A stretch of 64,000 nucleotides of DNA from contig CP094668.1 in the NCBI GenBank assembly GCA_022836915.1, positions 3,782,001-3,846,000 of the forward strand, in the 5' to 3' direction. The notes below the pieces were generated by a model. That model saw only the letters and a program-made list of their open reading frames with translations, was not told where the DNA came from and did no database searches. Below, in pieces: positions 56,385 through 64,000 of this stretch (positions are counted from its first letter, which is position 1; every line of letters starts with the position of its first letter). A program made the position numbers and the translations under genes. Origin of the DNA: Paenibacillus sp. OVF10. Its GTDB lineage: Bacteria; Bacillota; Bacilli; Paenibacillales; Paenibacillaceae.

Positions 56385-56990
56385 GTGAAAGACGAGAAGA
56401 AATCAGCCGTGGACCCAAGAATATTGCGAACACGTCAGTTAATTCGAGGTGCATTTGTTGAATTGCTGCAGGAAATGGATATTGAGAAGTTGTCAGTCAA
56501 CAAAATTGCCGAACGAGCGACGATCAATCGGGTAACCTTCTACCTGCACTATCGTGATATTACGGATATGATGGAGAAGATGGCCGATGAGATGATTGAG
56601 CATATTGAACGTATCGTGGATGAATATGCCCCTCATTTTGAGAAGCATAGGACGGAAGAGGCTTGGCCTGTTTTGGTCAAGTTACTGGAGCATTTTGCAG
56701 AGAACGCCTCGTTTTATCAGGTCGTACTTGCTACAAAGCGCACACCGATTTTTACCGAACGACTGCTCAAATTGTTGAGTACGCTGGTCAAAGCCAAGAT
56801 TGATCGGGTGGAGATGGAGGATGAACTGGAAGAGTCCGGCATTCACAAAGAAATCGCAATCTGGTACGGTTCTTCGGCCCTGATTGGTACCATTGTCGCC
56901 TGGCTGCGTAATGATATGCCTTATTCCCCGCATTTTCTGGCGAAACAATTCTCGTTGATTCGCTCGTACTCCTATAATGACCTGATATAA
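56385..56990 (+). CDS. TetR/AcrR-family regulator
   Basis: 201 residues from GTG 56385, 6 nt after AGGAGGG; the in-frame TTG at 56367 lies before that site. The N-terminal HTH: ILRTRQLIRGAFVELLQEMD, IEKLSVNKIAERATINRVTF, YLHYRDITDMMEKM. The C-terminal domain (AENASFYQVVLATKRTPIF, HKEIAIWYGSSALIGTIVAW) is of the TetR_C_7-like type. Divergent from an MFS pump that it most likely represses. It is followed by a GNAT gene 89 nt away. Confidence 0.9.
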   Translation: MKDEKKSAVDPRILRTRQLIRGAFVELLQEMDIEKLSVNKIAERATINRVTFYLHYRDITDMMEKMADEMIEHIERIVDEYAPHFEKHRTEEAWPVLVKLLEHFAENASFYQVVLATKRTPIFTERLLKLLSTLVKAKIDRVEMEDELEESGIHKEIAIWYGSSALIGTIVAWLRNDMPYSPHFLAKQFSLIRSYSYNDLI

Positions 56991-57079
56991 TCAAAGTACA
57001 ATCCGCTGACGGCAAACGGGGGATATGACAGGGAAATTGCAGCCCATTTCACCTAATGTAATAGAGGAGGAATAATGTA

Positions 57080-57613
57080 ATGAAATATAGTGCAGAACGT
57101 ATCTATGTAAGATTTTGGAATGTGGAAGATGCCTCTTTGCTTCTGGATCTACAGATTCGTAACCGTACGGAAATCGAGAAAATCACAGCGAGTAATCGGG
57201 ATGATTCTTTCTACAGCCTGGAAGGGCAAAGGTCACTTATTGAGAGCTGGAACAAGAAGAGAGAAGAAGGAAATCGCTATTCTTTTGGACTTTTTCTACA
57301 TACAACGGATGAACTCGTCGGTGAAATTTCTTTGTTCGAGATCATATTGTATTCTACCCCAAAATGGATCGTTGGTTATGTGACGGATATTCTACATCAA
57401 GGAAAAGGGTATATGAGCGAAGCCCTGCAATGTGTGCTGGAGTTTGCCAAACACGAAACTGAAATTACTCGAATCGAAGCTGGCGCTGTACCAGAAAACA
57501 CAGGCTCTATCCGTGTCCTTCAAAAGGCAGGATTCAAGGAGAATGGGTCACAGCCTGTGCCAATCCAGGGAACGTTGAAAGAGCATACGATGTTTGCTGT
57601 AGATATACTATAA
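57080..57613 (+). CDS. GNAT acetyltransferase (RimJ/RimL-like)
   Basis: 177 residues; ATG 57080 after GAGGAGGAA. The domain spans the protein: RIYVRFWNVEDASLLLDLQI, YSFGLFLHTTDELVGEISLF, VGYVTDILHQGKGYMSEALQ (CoA loop) and RIEAGAVPENTGSIRVLQKAGF. RimJ/RimL-type enzymes acetylate protein N-termini or small molecules; the target is unknown. No terminator was seen before the response regulator gene 73 nt away. Confidence 0.9.
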   Translation: MKYSAERIYVRFWNVEDASLLLDLQIRNRTEIEKITASNRDDSFYSLEGQRSLIESWNKKREEGNRYSFGLFLHTTDELVGEISLFEIILYSTPKWIVGYVTDILHQGKGYMSEALQCVLEFAKHETEITRIEAGAVPENTGSIRVLQKAGFKENGSQPVPIQGTLKEHTMFAVDIL

Positions 57614-57645
57614 GCACGAGGTTTTACTATTTACTATATAAGTTG

Positions 57646-57686
57646 AACTATATATTTCAACGTAACGGAGAGGACAGAAAAAACCT
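57646..57686 (+). repeat. Diverged left end of the 26976 palindromic element
   Basis: 41 nt align with 26968-27008 at 34 identical positions, including a perfect 17-bp block (AACGGAGAGGACAGAAA) and the final AACCT. Here it forms the ribosome-binding leader of the response regulator: the GGAGAGG ends 14 nt before the ATG, a long spacing. The inner and right arms of the element are absent. Confidence 0.6.
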
Positions 57687-58361
57687 ATGGCTACTATACT
57701 CGTTGCTGACGACGATGCGAATATTCGCGAACTCGTTTGTTTATTTCTAAAAAACGATGGATTCACAACGGTGGAAGCTGCGGACGGTAAGGAAGCTCTC
57801 ACCGTGTATGGCGAAACTCCAGTGGATCTGGTTGTGCTTGATATTATGATGCCTGTTATGGACGGTTGGGCACTGTGCAAGGAACTCCGAAGAGCTAATC
57901 CCGACCTCCCGCTGCTCATGTTGACCGCGAGAGGAGAGACCTGGGAGAAGGTGAAAGGATTCGAACTGGGAACGGATGATTATTTGACCAAACCGTTTGA
58001 TCCATTGGAGCTTACCGCTCGTGTCCGAGCATTGCTGAAACGATACAAAATTGGGTCCACACACACGATCCAGTTTGGCAACGTCATTCTGGATCGTCAA
58101 ACGTATAAGGTGATGAGAGGCACGGAGTCGCTTACGTTACCACTTAAGGAGTTCGAATTGCTGTATAAGCTTGCTGGAACACCAGGACAAGTCTATACAC
58201 GTGAGCAATTAATCGATCAGATATGGGGTATTAATTACGCCGGAGATGATCGAACGATAGACGTACATATTAAGCGTCTACGCGAACGATTCGCAACTAC
58301 ACCTGATTTTCGAATTGAAACGGTGCGTGGGCTAGGATACAGACTTGAGGTCTACGAATGA
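57687..58361 (+). CDS. OmpR/PhoB-family response regulator
   Basis: 224 residues. The receiver domain has the acidic pair in VADDDAN, phospho-acceptor Asp52 (VVLDIMMP), Thr in MLTARG and Lys in YLTKPF. The C-terminal winged helix has LTLPLKEFELLYKLAGTPGQVYTREQLIDQIWG and DRTIDVHIKRLRERF. It overlaps the histidine kinase by 4 nt. Two copies of an OmpR-type direct-repeat box lie before the hydrolase genes downstream, so these are the likely targets. Confidence 0.94.
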   Translation: MATILVADDDANIRELVCLFLKNDGFTTVEAADGKEALTVYGETPVDLVVLDIMMPVMDGWALCKELRRANPDLPLLMLTARGETWEKVKGFELGTDDYLTKPFDPLELTARVRALLKRYKIGSTHTIQFGNVILDRQTYKVMRGTESLTLPLKEFELLYKLAGTPGQVYTREQLIDQIWGINYAGDDRTIDVHIKRLRERFATTPDFRIETVRGLGYRLEVYE

Positions 58362-59728
58362 TCCGATCCATATATATTCGTGTGGTCCTGACCTTTCTGG
58401 GGTCTGTCATCGCTGGTACGGTCATTTCATTTTTTGTGTCTACCTGGATATTTGAGGACAAATTGAACCAAAACGCTCAAATTAACTTGCGTAATTTTGG
58501 CCAAGACGTTGTGCAGATTTATAAGACCCTGCCTTTACGTGAAGCGGACTTGTATGTAAGTGGAATGAAGCAGCTCAATTCCTATCATATCCGAATTTAC
58601 GAAGCTTCCGGTCAGTTCGAGTCTTACGGAAAACTTAACGGACATAAGTCTGCTGCTGTGACGAGTGAGCAACTAAAGAAAGTATTAGCTGGGGGCGTTG
58701 TTCAAGATACGAGGGATGGGATCGCTACGGTGATTTTAGGGTTGCCTTTGAAAACGGAGATGGGAACCAAAGCGATGTTTTTGGAAACACTCTCACCTCC
58801 CTCAGCCACGTTTGTGGTCAAGTGGGGCTTGATCTTTGCAATCAGTTCGTTGATGACAGGAAGTTTGTTAATCCTGGTTGCTTCTGTATATCTGGTGAGA
58901 CCGATCAAGAAGTTGACCCAAGCAACCAAACGAATTGCAGCTGGAGATTTCAACGTCAAGTTGAACATTAAGCAAACGACTGAGATTGGTACGTTGGCTC
59001 GCAGCTTTGAAGAAATGATGCATGATCTGAAGCAGTTGGAGCAGATGCGCAGGGAATTTGTTACAAATGTTTCACACGAGGTTCAGTCTCCGCTCACCTC
59101 GATATCCGGTTACGCTTCGGCACTGAAGCAAGTAAACCTCTCAGAACAAGAGCGAAACCGTTACCTGGATATTATCATCTCTGAAGCGAAACGAATGTCC
59201 AAAATGAGCGATAGCCTGCTCAAGCTGAGTTTGCTTGAATCGCAGTCACAGCAACTAAGGCTCAATTCCTTAAGCCTTGATGAACAGATCCGCCGGGTCA
59301 TTGTGGCACTTCAGCCGCAATGGTCTGCGCGCAACATTCATTTCGAGCTTGATTTGGAGAACGTGAAGGTAACGGCTGATCACGACCAGTTAAATCAGGT
59401 ATGGACAAACATCATAGGAAATAGCATCAAGTTTTCCAAGGATGGCGGTATGATTAAAGTCCGTATCGAAGAGGATTTCAAAAATGTGACTGTTCGAATA
59501 TCCGACACGGGCATTGGAATTCCCCTGGAAGACCAGAAGCGTATATTCGACCGCTTTTTCAAGGCAGATCGTTCCCACAGTCGTAAATACGACGGGAGTG
59601 GTATGGGACTAGCAATCGTTAAACAGATCGTATCGCTTCATCAGGGTGACATCGGAGTGGAAAGCGAACCTGGTCAAGGTACGACCTTTATTATCACGTT
59701 GCCCATCCATCCACCAACGGATAGTTAG
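58358..59728 (+). CDS. Membrane sensor histidine kinase
   Basis: 456 residues. Membrane segments at about 8-30 (VVLTFLGSVIAGTVISFFVS) and 153-178 enclose an extracytoplasmic sensor of about 120 residues without a known fold. A HAMP domain (RPIKKLTQATKRIAAGDFNV) precedes HisKA with His240 (VTNVSHEVQSPL) and the HATPase domain (N box NQVWTNIIGNSIKF, G1 DTGIGIPLED, G2 GSGMGLAIV). It is the partner of the regulator that it overlaps. The signal is unknown; the EVQSPL at the H box is slightly unusual (usually ELRTPL). Confidence 0.94.
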   Translation: MIRSIYIRVVLTFLGSVIAGTVISFFVSTWIFEDKLNQNAQINLRNFGQDVVQIYKTLPLREADLYVSGMKQLNSYHIRIYEASGQFESYGKLNGHKSAAVTSEQLKKVLAGGVVQDTRDGIATVILGLPLKTEMGTKAMFLETLSPPSATFVVKWGLIFAISSLMTGSLLILVASVYLVRPIKKLTQATKRIAAGDFNVKLNIKQTTEIGTLARSFEEMMHDLKQLEQMRREFVTNVSHEVQSPLTSISGYASALKQVNLSEQERNRYLDIIISEAKRMSKMSDSLLKLSLLESQSQQLRLNSLSLDEQIRRVIVALQPQWSARNIHFELDLENVKVTADHDQLNQVWTNIIGNSIKFSKDGGMIKVRIEEDFKNVTVRISDTGIGIPLEDQKRIFDRFFKADRSHSRKYDGSGMGLAIVKQIVSLHQGDIGVESEPGQGTTFIITLPIHPPTDS

Positions 59729-59785
59729 GCTCACAGGATAGGTGAATGAATTAGAATATCCACGGAGTATTTAAACCGAATTTTT

Positions 59786-59839
59786 ATGCCATGTGTAACA
59801 TGCAAGCTTCCTTGTATGTTACAACATGGCATTTTTTTT
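59786..59839 (+). terminator. Terminator of the two-component operon
   Basis: ATGCCATGTGTAACATGCAAG pairs with an arm from 59811 to 59832 (mismatched in the middle), followed by eight T. Confidence 0.85.
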
Positions 59840-59844
59840 GCTTG

Positions 59845-59882
59845 TTCATATTCCGTTCATATTAAGGTCATTGGGAGTACAT
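59845..59882 (+). promoter_or_regulatory. OmpR-type direct-repeat box upstream of hydrolase 1
   Basis: TTCATATT at 59845 and again at 59856 (11-bp step), then GGTCA and GGGAGTACAT. An almost identical stretch (33 of 38) lies at 60946 before the second hydrolase gene. Paired repeats one helical turn apart are the classic target of OmpR/PhoB-type dimers, and the TACAT at the end is in the place of a -10 element. Predicted target of the regulator at 57687. Confidence 0.72.
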
Positions 59883-59945
59883 CTTTGTTAGTTAGGCTTG
59901 AATGAGCGGCCTGTTAGGCCAATATACAGATGAGGATAGGAGCAG

Positions 59946-60930
59946 ATGAATGTGAATCAAAATGTAGAGAAAGAAGTACAGAGTAAAAGCAAAATAAAGA
60001 AAGTGTTAAACATCTTGTTTAAAGTGTTTGCCGCAATCGTTATCGTAATCCTACTTTTTGTAGCTACCGTGTATACCGTTAACAAAATCAGCAGTTATTC
60101 GGAGCAAAAAGAATGGAACCATATGGTCAACATGTATCCGTAGACGGGAAAAATATGAATGTGTTTATTCAAGGCAAAGGCGAGGAAACGATTGTGCTTC
60201 TGCCGGGTTTTGGAACAGCGTCACCTGCACTTGATTTTAAGCCACTTATTTCAGAACTATCCCCTATTATAAAGTCGTTGTGGTTGAACCTTTTGGTTAT
60301 GGATTGAGTGATCAGACTGACAAGGAACGCAGCACAGCAAATATCGTCAGTGAAATCCACGAAGCGCTGCAAAGTCTACATATTGATCGGTATATCTTAA
60401 TGGGTCATTCCATTTCAGGGCTCTATAGTCTGGACTATGTGAACAAATATGCAGATGAAGTAAGTGCATACGTTGGGCTGGACACCAGTGTTCCAGCGAT
60501 TAGTGAACAGAAGGTTGAAGCATCAGAAATCGTACCGATTACATGGTACCGTAACTTGGGTTTCCCACGTTTGCAATTAAAAATGAGTGATGATCCATAT
60601 GCTGGGCTACCGTATGATGAACAAACCAAAGAACAATTGAACATTTTGATACAAAAGAACATGTTTAATTCAACTCAATTAAACGAGATTGTAAGCATGT
60701 ATTCCAACTTTAAAGCAGCTGAACAGCAAACGTTGCCTGTTAATCTCCCGGTTCTTTTCTTTGTTCAAAAGAATCATCCGGTAGCGGAGAATTGGGTTCC
60801 TGAACATGAGAAGTTAATAGAGAATTCTGTGCGTGGTGAAGTGATGCTACTCGAAGCAAATCATTATTTATACCGTTCCCATGCCAAAGAAATCGCTGAA
60901 AAATTCAGGAGTTTTATGACGCAGCAATAA
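59946..60930 (+). CDS. Membrane-anchored alpha/beta hydrolase 1, two frameshifts
   Basis: ATG 59946. Restoring one A in AAAAA 60106-60110 and one C in CCCC 60261-60264 gives about 328 residues. Residues about 25-48 are a single membrane segment after a Lys-rich N-terminus, so the catalytic domain faces outward. Motifs: oxyanion region VLLPGFGTASP, nucleophile elbow MGHSISGLY (Ser), and a C-terminal ANHYLYRSH with the likely His. The N-terminal half is about 80% identical to the next gene product, while the cap and C-terminal region are clearly less alike. Preceded by the OmpR-type box. Esterase, amidase or lactonase activity cannot be told apart. Confidence 0.86.
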
Positions 60931-60945
60931 ATATTGATTGAATTA

Positions 60946-60983
60946 TTCATATTCAGTTCATATTGACGTCACGGGGAGTACAT
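60946..60983 (+). promoter_or_regulatory. OmpR-type direct-repeat box upstream of hydrolase 2
   Basis: TTCATATT at 60946 and 60957, then CGTCA and GGGAGTACAT; 33 of 38 positions match the box at 59845. It gives each duplicated hydrolase its own promoter. Confidence 0.72.
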
Positions 60984-61056
60984 TTTCATTGGATAAGATT
61001 TCATTAGCAGCAAAGAAGACAACCGAACAAACAGTTCAAGACAGGAGAAGATCAGA

Positions 61057-62039
61057 GTGACACTACCAGAAGGAAAAAAGCCAAGAACAGAACCAGGCTC
61101 AAGAAGGTACGAAATATTATACTTAAAGTACTGGGCGCAATCTTAATTGCCATTATTCTATTTCTAGGTATTGTTTATATCACAAATGTGATTAGTAGTA
61201 ATTCAGAGGCGAAAAAGATAGAGCCCTACGGTCAGCATGTATCTGTAGACGGGAAAAATATGAATGTGCTCATTCAAGGTGAAGGCAAGGAAACGATTGT
61301 GCTTCTGCCCGGTTATGGAACAGCAACACCAGCGCTTGATTTCAAGCTGCTTATTGATGAATTATCTCCATATTACAAAGTGGTTGCTGTTGAGCCATTC
61401 GGTTATGGATTAAGTGATGAAACTGAAAAAGAAAGAACCACAGAGAATATCGTAAGTGAAATTCATGAAGCTCTGCAACAACTTGATATTCATCAGTACA
61501 TGCTTATGGGTCACTCTATTGCAGGCATTTACGGCATTGATTATGTGAACAAATATCCGGGTGAGGTGACTGCTTTTGTCGGTATCGACAGTAGTGTTTC
61601 CACCCAACCTAGTATTACAGATGCGAAGTTCCCATTAAAAACGTTTGCGCTTCTCAGAAATACAGGTCTCTTAAGATTAATGATGAAAGTAAATGCAGAC
61701 CCCTATGAGGGACTGGCATTTGACGATCACACAGTTGAGCAGATGAAAATGATCTCAAATAAAAACATGTATAATCCCACGTCATTAAATGAGATGGATC
61801 ATATTTATTCCAATTTCAAAGGTGCTCGAGGTTTAACCTTCCCTAAAGACCTTCCACTTCTTCTCTTTGTACAAGCAAATAATGAAGGTGTTGAAGGATG
61901 GATTCCGTTGCATGAAGGGCAGATCAAAGATTCAGTACATGGGAAAGTCATCACTATGGATGGTTCACATTATTTACATCATACTCAATTCAAAAAAATT
62001 GCTGAAGATGTAAGAGCATTTATGAACGAAGCAAAATAA
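61057..62039 (+). CDS. Membrane-anchored alpha/beta hydrolase 2, frameshifted
   Basis: GTG 61057 lies about 8 nt after CAGGAGAAG. Restoring one A in AAAAAA 61074-61079 gives VTLPEGKKAKNRTRLKKVRN and a protein of about 328 residues; without it no start with a ribosome site precedes the clear reading frame. One membrane segment at about 28-48 (LKVLGAILIAIILFLGIVYI). Motifs: VLLPGYGTATP, MGHSIAGIYGIDYV and a GSHYLHHTQ end. Tandem paralogue of the preceding gene with its own copy of the regulator box. The following gene starts 45 nt on, so the two may share a transcript. Confidence 0.86.
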
Positions 62040-62084
62040 ATATGGTTTCGGCCGTTGCCGTGATGAAAGAGAGAGGAATTCAAC

Positions 62085-63538
62085 ATGAGATTATTTGAGA
62101 TACTGTTAGTTCTATCCTGTTTTGCTTTACTCGTAGACCTACTATTTATTAAAAGAAGTGCAAAGAAAACAGGCTTGGGTGTGGGGATAGGAAGTAGCGT
62201 TATACTCGTAGTTCAATTGTTAGTTGAGGGATACAGATGGCAGTTGCTTTTGGTATATATCATGACGGCTCTATTCATAATTATTGTTTTACTCAGACAT
62301 TCCGAAAAGATGATGAATCTAAAAATAGGGAAGTTCTTGAAATATAGTTTATCTTCCCTGATTGTCATTCTGCTGGTTGCTTCTACTGCCTTGTCTGTAT
62401 ACTTACCTGTCTTTAATTTGCCGAAGCCGGATGGTCCAGAGAAAGTGGGAACTCAAACATTTCATTTAACGGACCAGAACAGAGACGAAAGCTTCACTGA
62501 AGATCAAAGTGATAAGAGGGAACTAATGGTTCAAGTTTGGTACCCTACTGAAAATAGGAATAATATCAAGCGTGACACGCTGTTTCCAAATAATAAAGAA
62601 ATGTTCAAAAAGTATATTCAGAGCTTCTCTGCTTCTTTAAAAATGCCCGAATTTGTACTCGACTACTTGAAGTATAGTCACACCAACTCTTATGAAAATG
62701 TAGAAATATTACCTTCCACAAGTCCTTATCCCGTGGTAGTGCTATCTCATGGTATGGGAACTAGTAGAGTTCTACAAGCATCACAGGCGGAGAATCTGGC
62801 CAGTCATGGGTTTATCGTGGTCACCATCGATCATACGTATAGCACCTTTGCTACGCTTTTTCCAGATGGCCGTGTAACGGATTATAAAAAAGTACGACTA
62901 CACTAGATGAACGTACAAAAACAGGGAATATATGGACGAAAGACGTGGAGTTTGTAATCGATCAAATCGAAAAGCTGAATTCAGGTGCAATCGAAAGTCA
63001 GTTTAAAGGAAAGATCGATTTAAATAACATAGGCGCGATGGGGCATTCTTTTGGGGGTGCAACCGCGTTTAATGCAACGTATTTAGATCAGAGAATCAAG
63101 GCCGGGGTTAATATGGATGGGTCACTATATGAAGTGGAAAATAGAGATGATATAAACAAGCCGTTTATGTTCATCCGATCGGGAAGTTTTGAAGACTGGT
63201 TAGCCAATTTTGAAGTGGATAGAAATTCGGATGATGAAGTAACTAAATTTCTTTCAGATGAGCTGCACATCATGAAAAATGTTATCAATCATGGGGGAAA
63301 TGTGATTTATGTAGAAGGAACCCAGCACTTTAATTTCACGGACCTTCAATTCTATTCGGAGCTGGTTAAACTGTCCGGGATCACAGGAGACATCAATGGT
63401 AAAAGAGGATCAAATATCATAAATCAATATGTACTCGATTTCTTTAACAAGCAGCTGAAAGAAACGGGTGGAGATCTGATTCAGGGACCGAGCGATTTGT
63501 ATCCAGAGGTGAAATTTGTAGACCCAGAAGAACTCTAA
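62085..63538 (+). CDS. Membrane PAF-acetylhydrolase-like alpha/beta hydrolase, frameshifted
   Basis: ATG 62085 after AGAGAGGAAT. Restoring one A in AAAAAA 62886-62891 gives DYKKSTTTLDERTKTGNIW and about 484 residues. Residues about 1-110 hold three or four membrane segments. The hydrolase domain has LMVQVWYPT, PVVVLSHGMGTSRVLQ (oxyanion), VVTIDHTY, nucleophile IGAMGHSFGGAT and GTQHFNFTD with the likely His. This is the layout of Paenibacillus/Bacillus proteins related to platelet-activating-factor acetylhydrolase. The catalytic part should face outward. It is the third hydrolase in a row behind the two-component genes. Confidence 0.86.
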
Positions 63539-63573
63539 TAAACAAAACATTTAAAATTCAGGAGATGATGTGA

Positions 63574-64000
63574 ATGGGACGACAAAAGGGAAAACGAACT
63601 TCAATCGCTGTGTTAACTCTGGTGTTAACGATGTTAGCTCCAATGTCAGTCATGGCCGCATCAACTGCCGTTAACAGCAGTGACCTGACGTATGAACCAA
63701 CCAAGAAAATAGTAGCGGAGAAAGCCAAATTACTGACCGAGAAACATGGAATAACTAGCCTGCAATATGCCCTCATTGATGGTGGAGAGATTGTGGTGTC
63801 CGGTCAGACGGGTAAAAACGATAAAAACAACAAGGTGCCGCTTACTTCAAATACGATCTATGGTATAGGTTCAACTAGTAAAATGTTCCTCACAGCTTCT
63901 GTTATGAAGTTAGTTGACGAAGGCAAGATTGATTTGGATCTGCCTGTTGTGAACTATATACCTGATTTTCAGATGAAGGATCATCGCTACAAACAAATCA
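63574..64000 (+). CDS. Secreted serine beta-lactamase-like hydrolase, 3' partial
   Basis: The window ends inside the gene after 142 codons. ATG 63574 follows AGGAGATGATGTGA. A signal peptide (residues about 1-28, [14 protein letters not shown]) is followed by [19 protein letters not shown] and [25 protein letters not shown]: the SxxK catalytic motif (Ser, Lys in STSK) of class C beta-lactamase/DD-peptidase (PF00144) proteins. Later motifs are beyond the window. It continues the run of extracytoplasmic hydrolases. Members cleave peptidoglycan stems, D-peptides or esters; beta-lactam hydrolysis is not implied. Confidence 0.87.
   Translation, partial: MGRQKGKRTSIAVLTLVLTMLAPMSVMAASTAVNSSDLTYEPTKKIVAEKAKLLTEKHGITSLQYALIDGGEIVVSGQTGKNDKNNKVPLTSNTIYGIGSTSKMFLTASVMKLVDEGKIDLDLPVVNYIPDFQMKDHRYKQI

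Noticed and set aside
26843..62891. Programmed ribosomal frameshifting or transcriptional slippage at A-rich runs (several breaks are at six A followed by G)
   Set aside because: The same loss occurs at C, G and T runs and in genes with no known programmed shift; a single technical cause explains all.
1..64000. A pseudogene-rich, decaying region
   Set aside because: Each break needs only one base at a homopolymer and domains are otherwise complete, with no stops or larger deletions.
1..64000. Prophage, IS element, integrase, tRNA or rRNA genes
   Set aside because: No such frames or conserved RNA motifs were seen on either strand.
63574..64000. Antibiotic-hydrolysing beta-lactamase
   Set aside because: Only the SxxK motif is visible; most members of this family are esterases or peptidases, so resistance is not claimed.

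Overview
The window looks like a chromosomal segment of a spore-forming Gram-positive bacterium, most likely Paenibacillus. The signs are strong AGGAGG-type ribosome sites with frequent TTG and GTG starts, a BclB-type exosporium protein, the small sporulation protein Cse60, CgeB- and CgeD-like spore glycosyltransferases, a bacillopeptidase F homologue, and many sugar ABC/glycosidase, AraC and Gfo/Idh/MocA genes. No tRNA, rRNA, CRISPR array, IS transposase or prophage gene was seen.

Layout. 1-1.8 kb: end of a glycan locus (CgeB-like glycosyltransferase, GH99-like protein). 1.8-4.3 kb: AraC regulator divergent from a GH29 fucosidase. 4.5-12.3 kb: surface and spore proteins (BclB-like collagen protein, large bacillopeptidase F, Cse60). 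12.5-21.2 kb: alpha-mannoside locus with a GntR/LacI regulator, GH125, an ABC sugar importer and GH38. 21.4-22.8 kb: membrane-anchored Mrr-like nuclease and a DUF5412 protein. 23-26.1 kb: two Gfo/Idh/MocA oxidoreductases around an AraC regulator. 26.2-27.2 kb: CgeD-like glycosyltransferase and a structured palindromic element. 27.3-35.3 kb: FadR-type regulator, M20 amidohydrolase, peptide importer without ATPases, S9 peptidase and an unknown protein. 35.5-43.7 kb: Asp23, GNAT, pentapeptide-repeat, MerR/MFS efflux pair, GNAT, Lsa-type ABC-F and TetR genes. 44-50.6 kb: glycosyltransferase, class III aminotransferase, zinc dehydrogenase, MFS exporter, DUF1349 and HAD genes, with a 200-bp palindromic repeat inside. 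50.6-57.6 kb: AraC, FAD oxidoreductase, P450, MFS/TetR efflux pair, GNAT. 57.7-64 kb: OmpR-type two-component system followed by three membrane-anchored alpha/beta hydrolases and a serine beta-lactamase-like protein cut by the window end.

The most important technical point is that at least 17 otherwise intact genes are broken by 23 frameshifts. Every one is restored by adding a single base to a short homopolymer. This pattern fits homopolymer under-calling in the assembly better than gene decay, so I annotate these as single reconstructed genes and give the position of each lost base. Coordinates are as given; the reconstructed proteins need one extra base per stated site.

The best candidate for an undescribed system is the 57.7-64 kb locus. 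Two tandem hydrolase genes each carry the same upstream box of two TTCATATT direct repeats about 11 bp apart, as expected for the OmpR-type regulator encoded just upstream. This suggests a signal-responsive set of surface-anchored hydrolases. A second candidate is the 44-50.6 kb glycosyltransferase/aminotransferase/dehydrogenase/exporter cluster.
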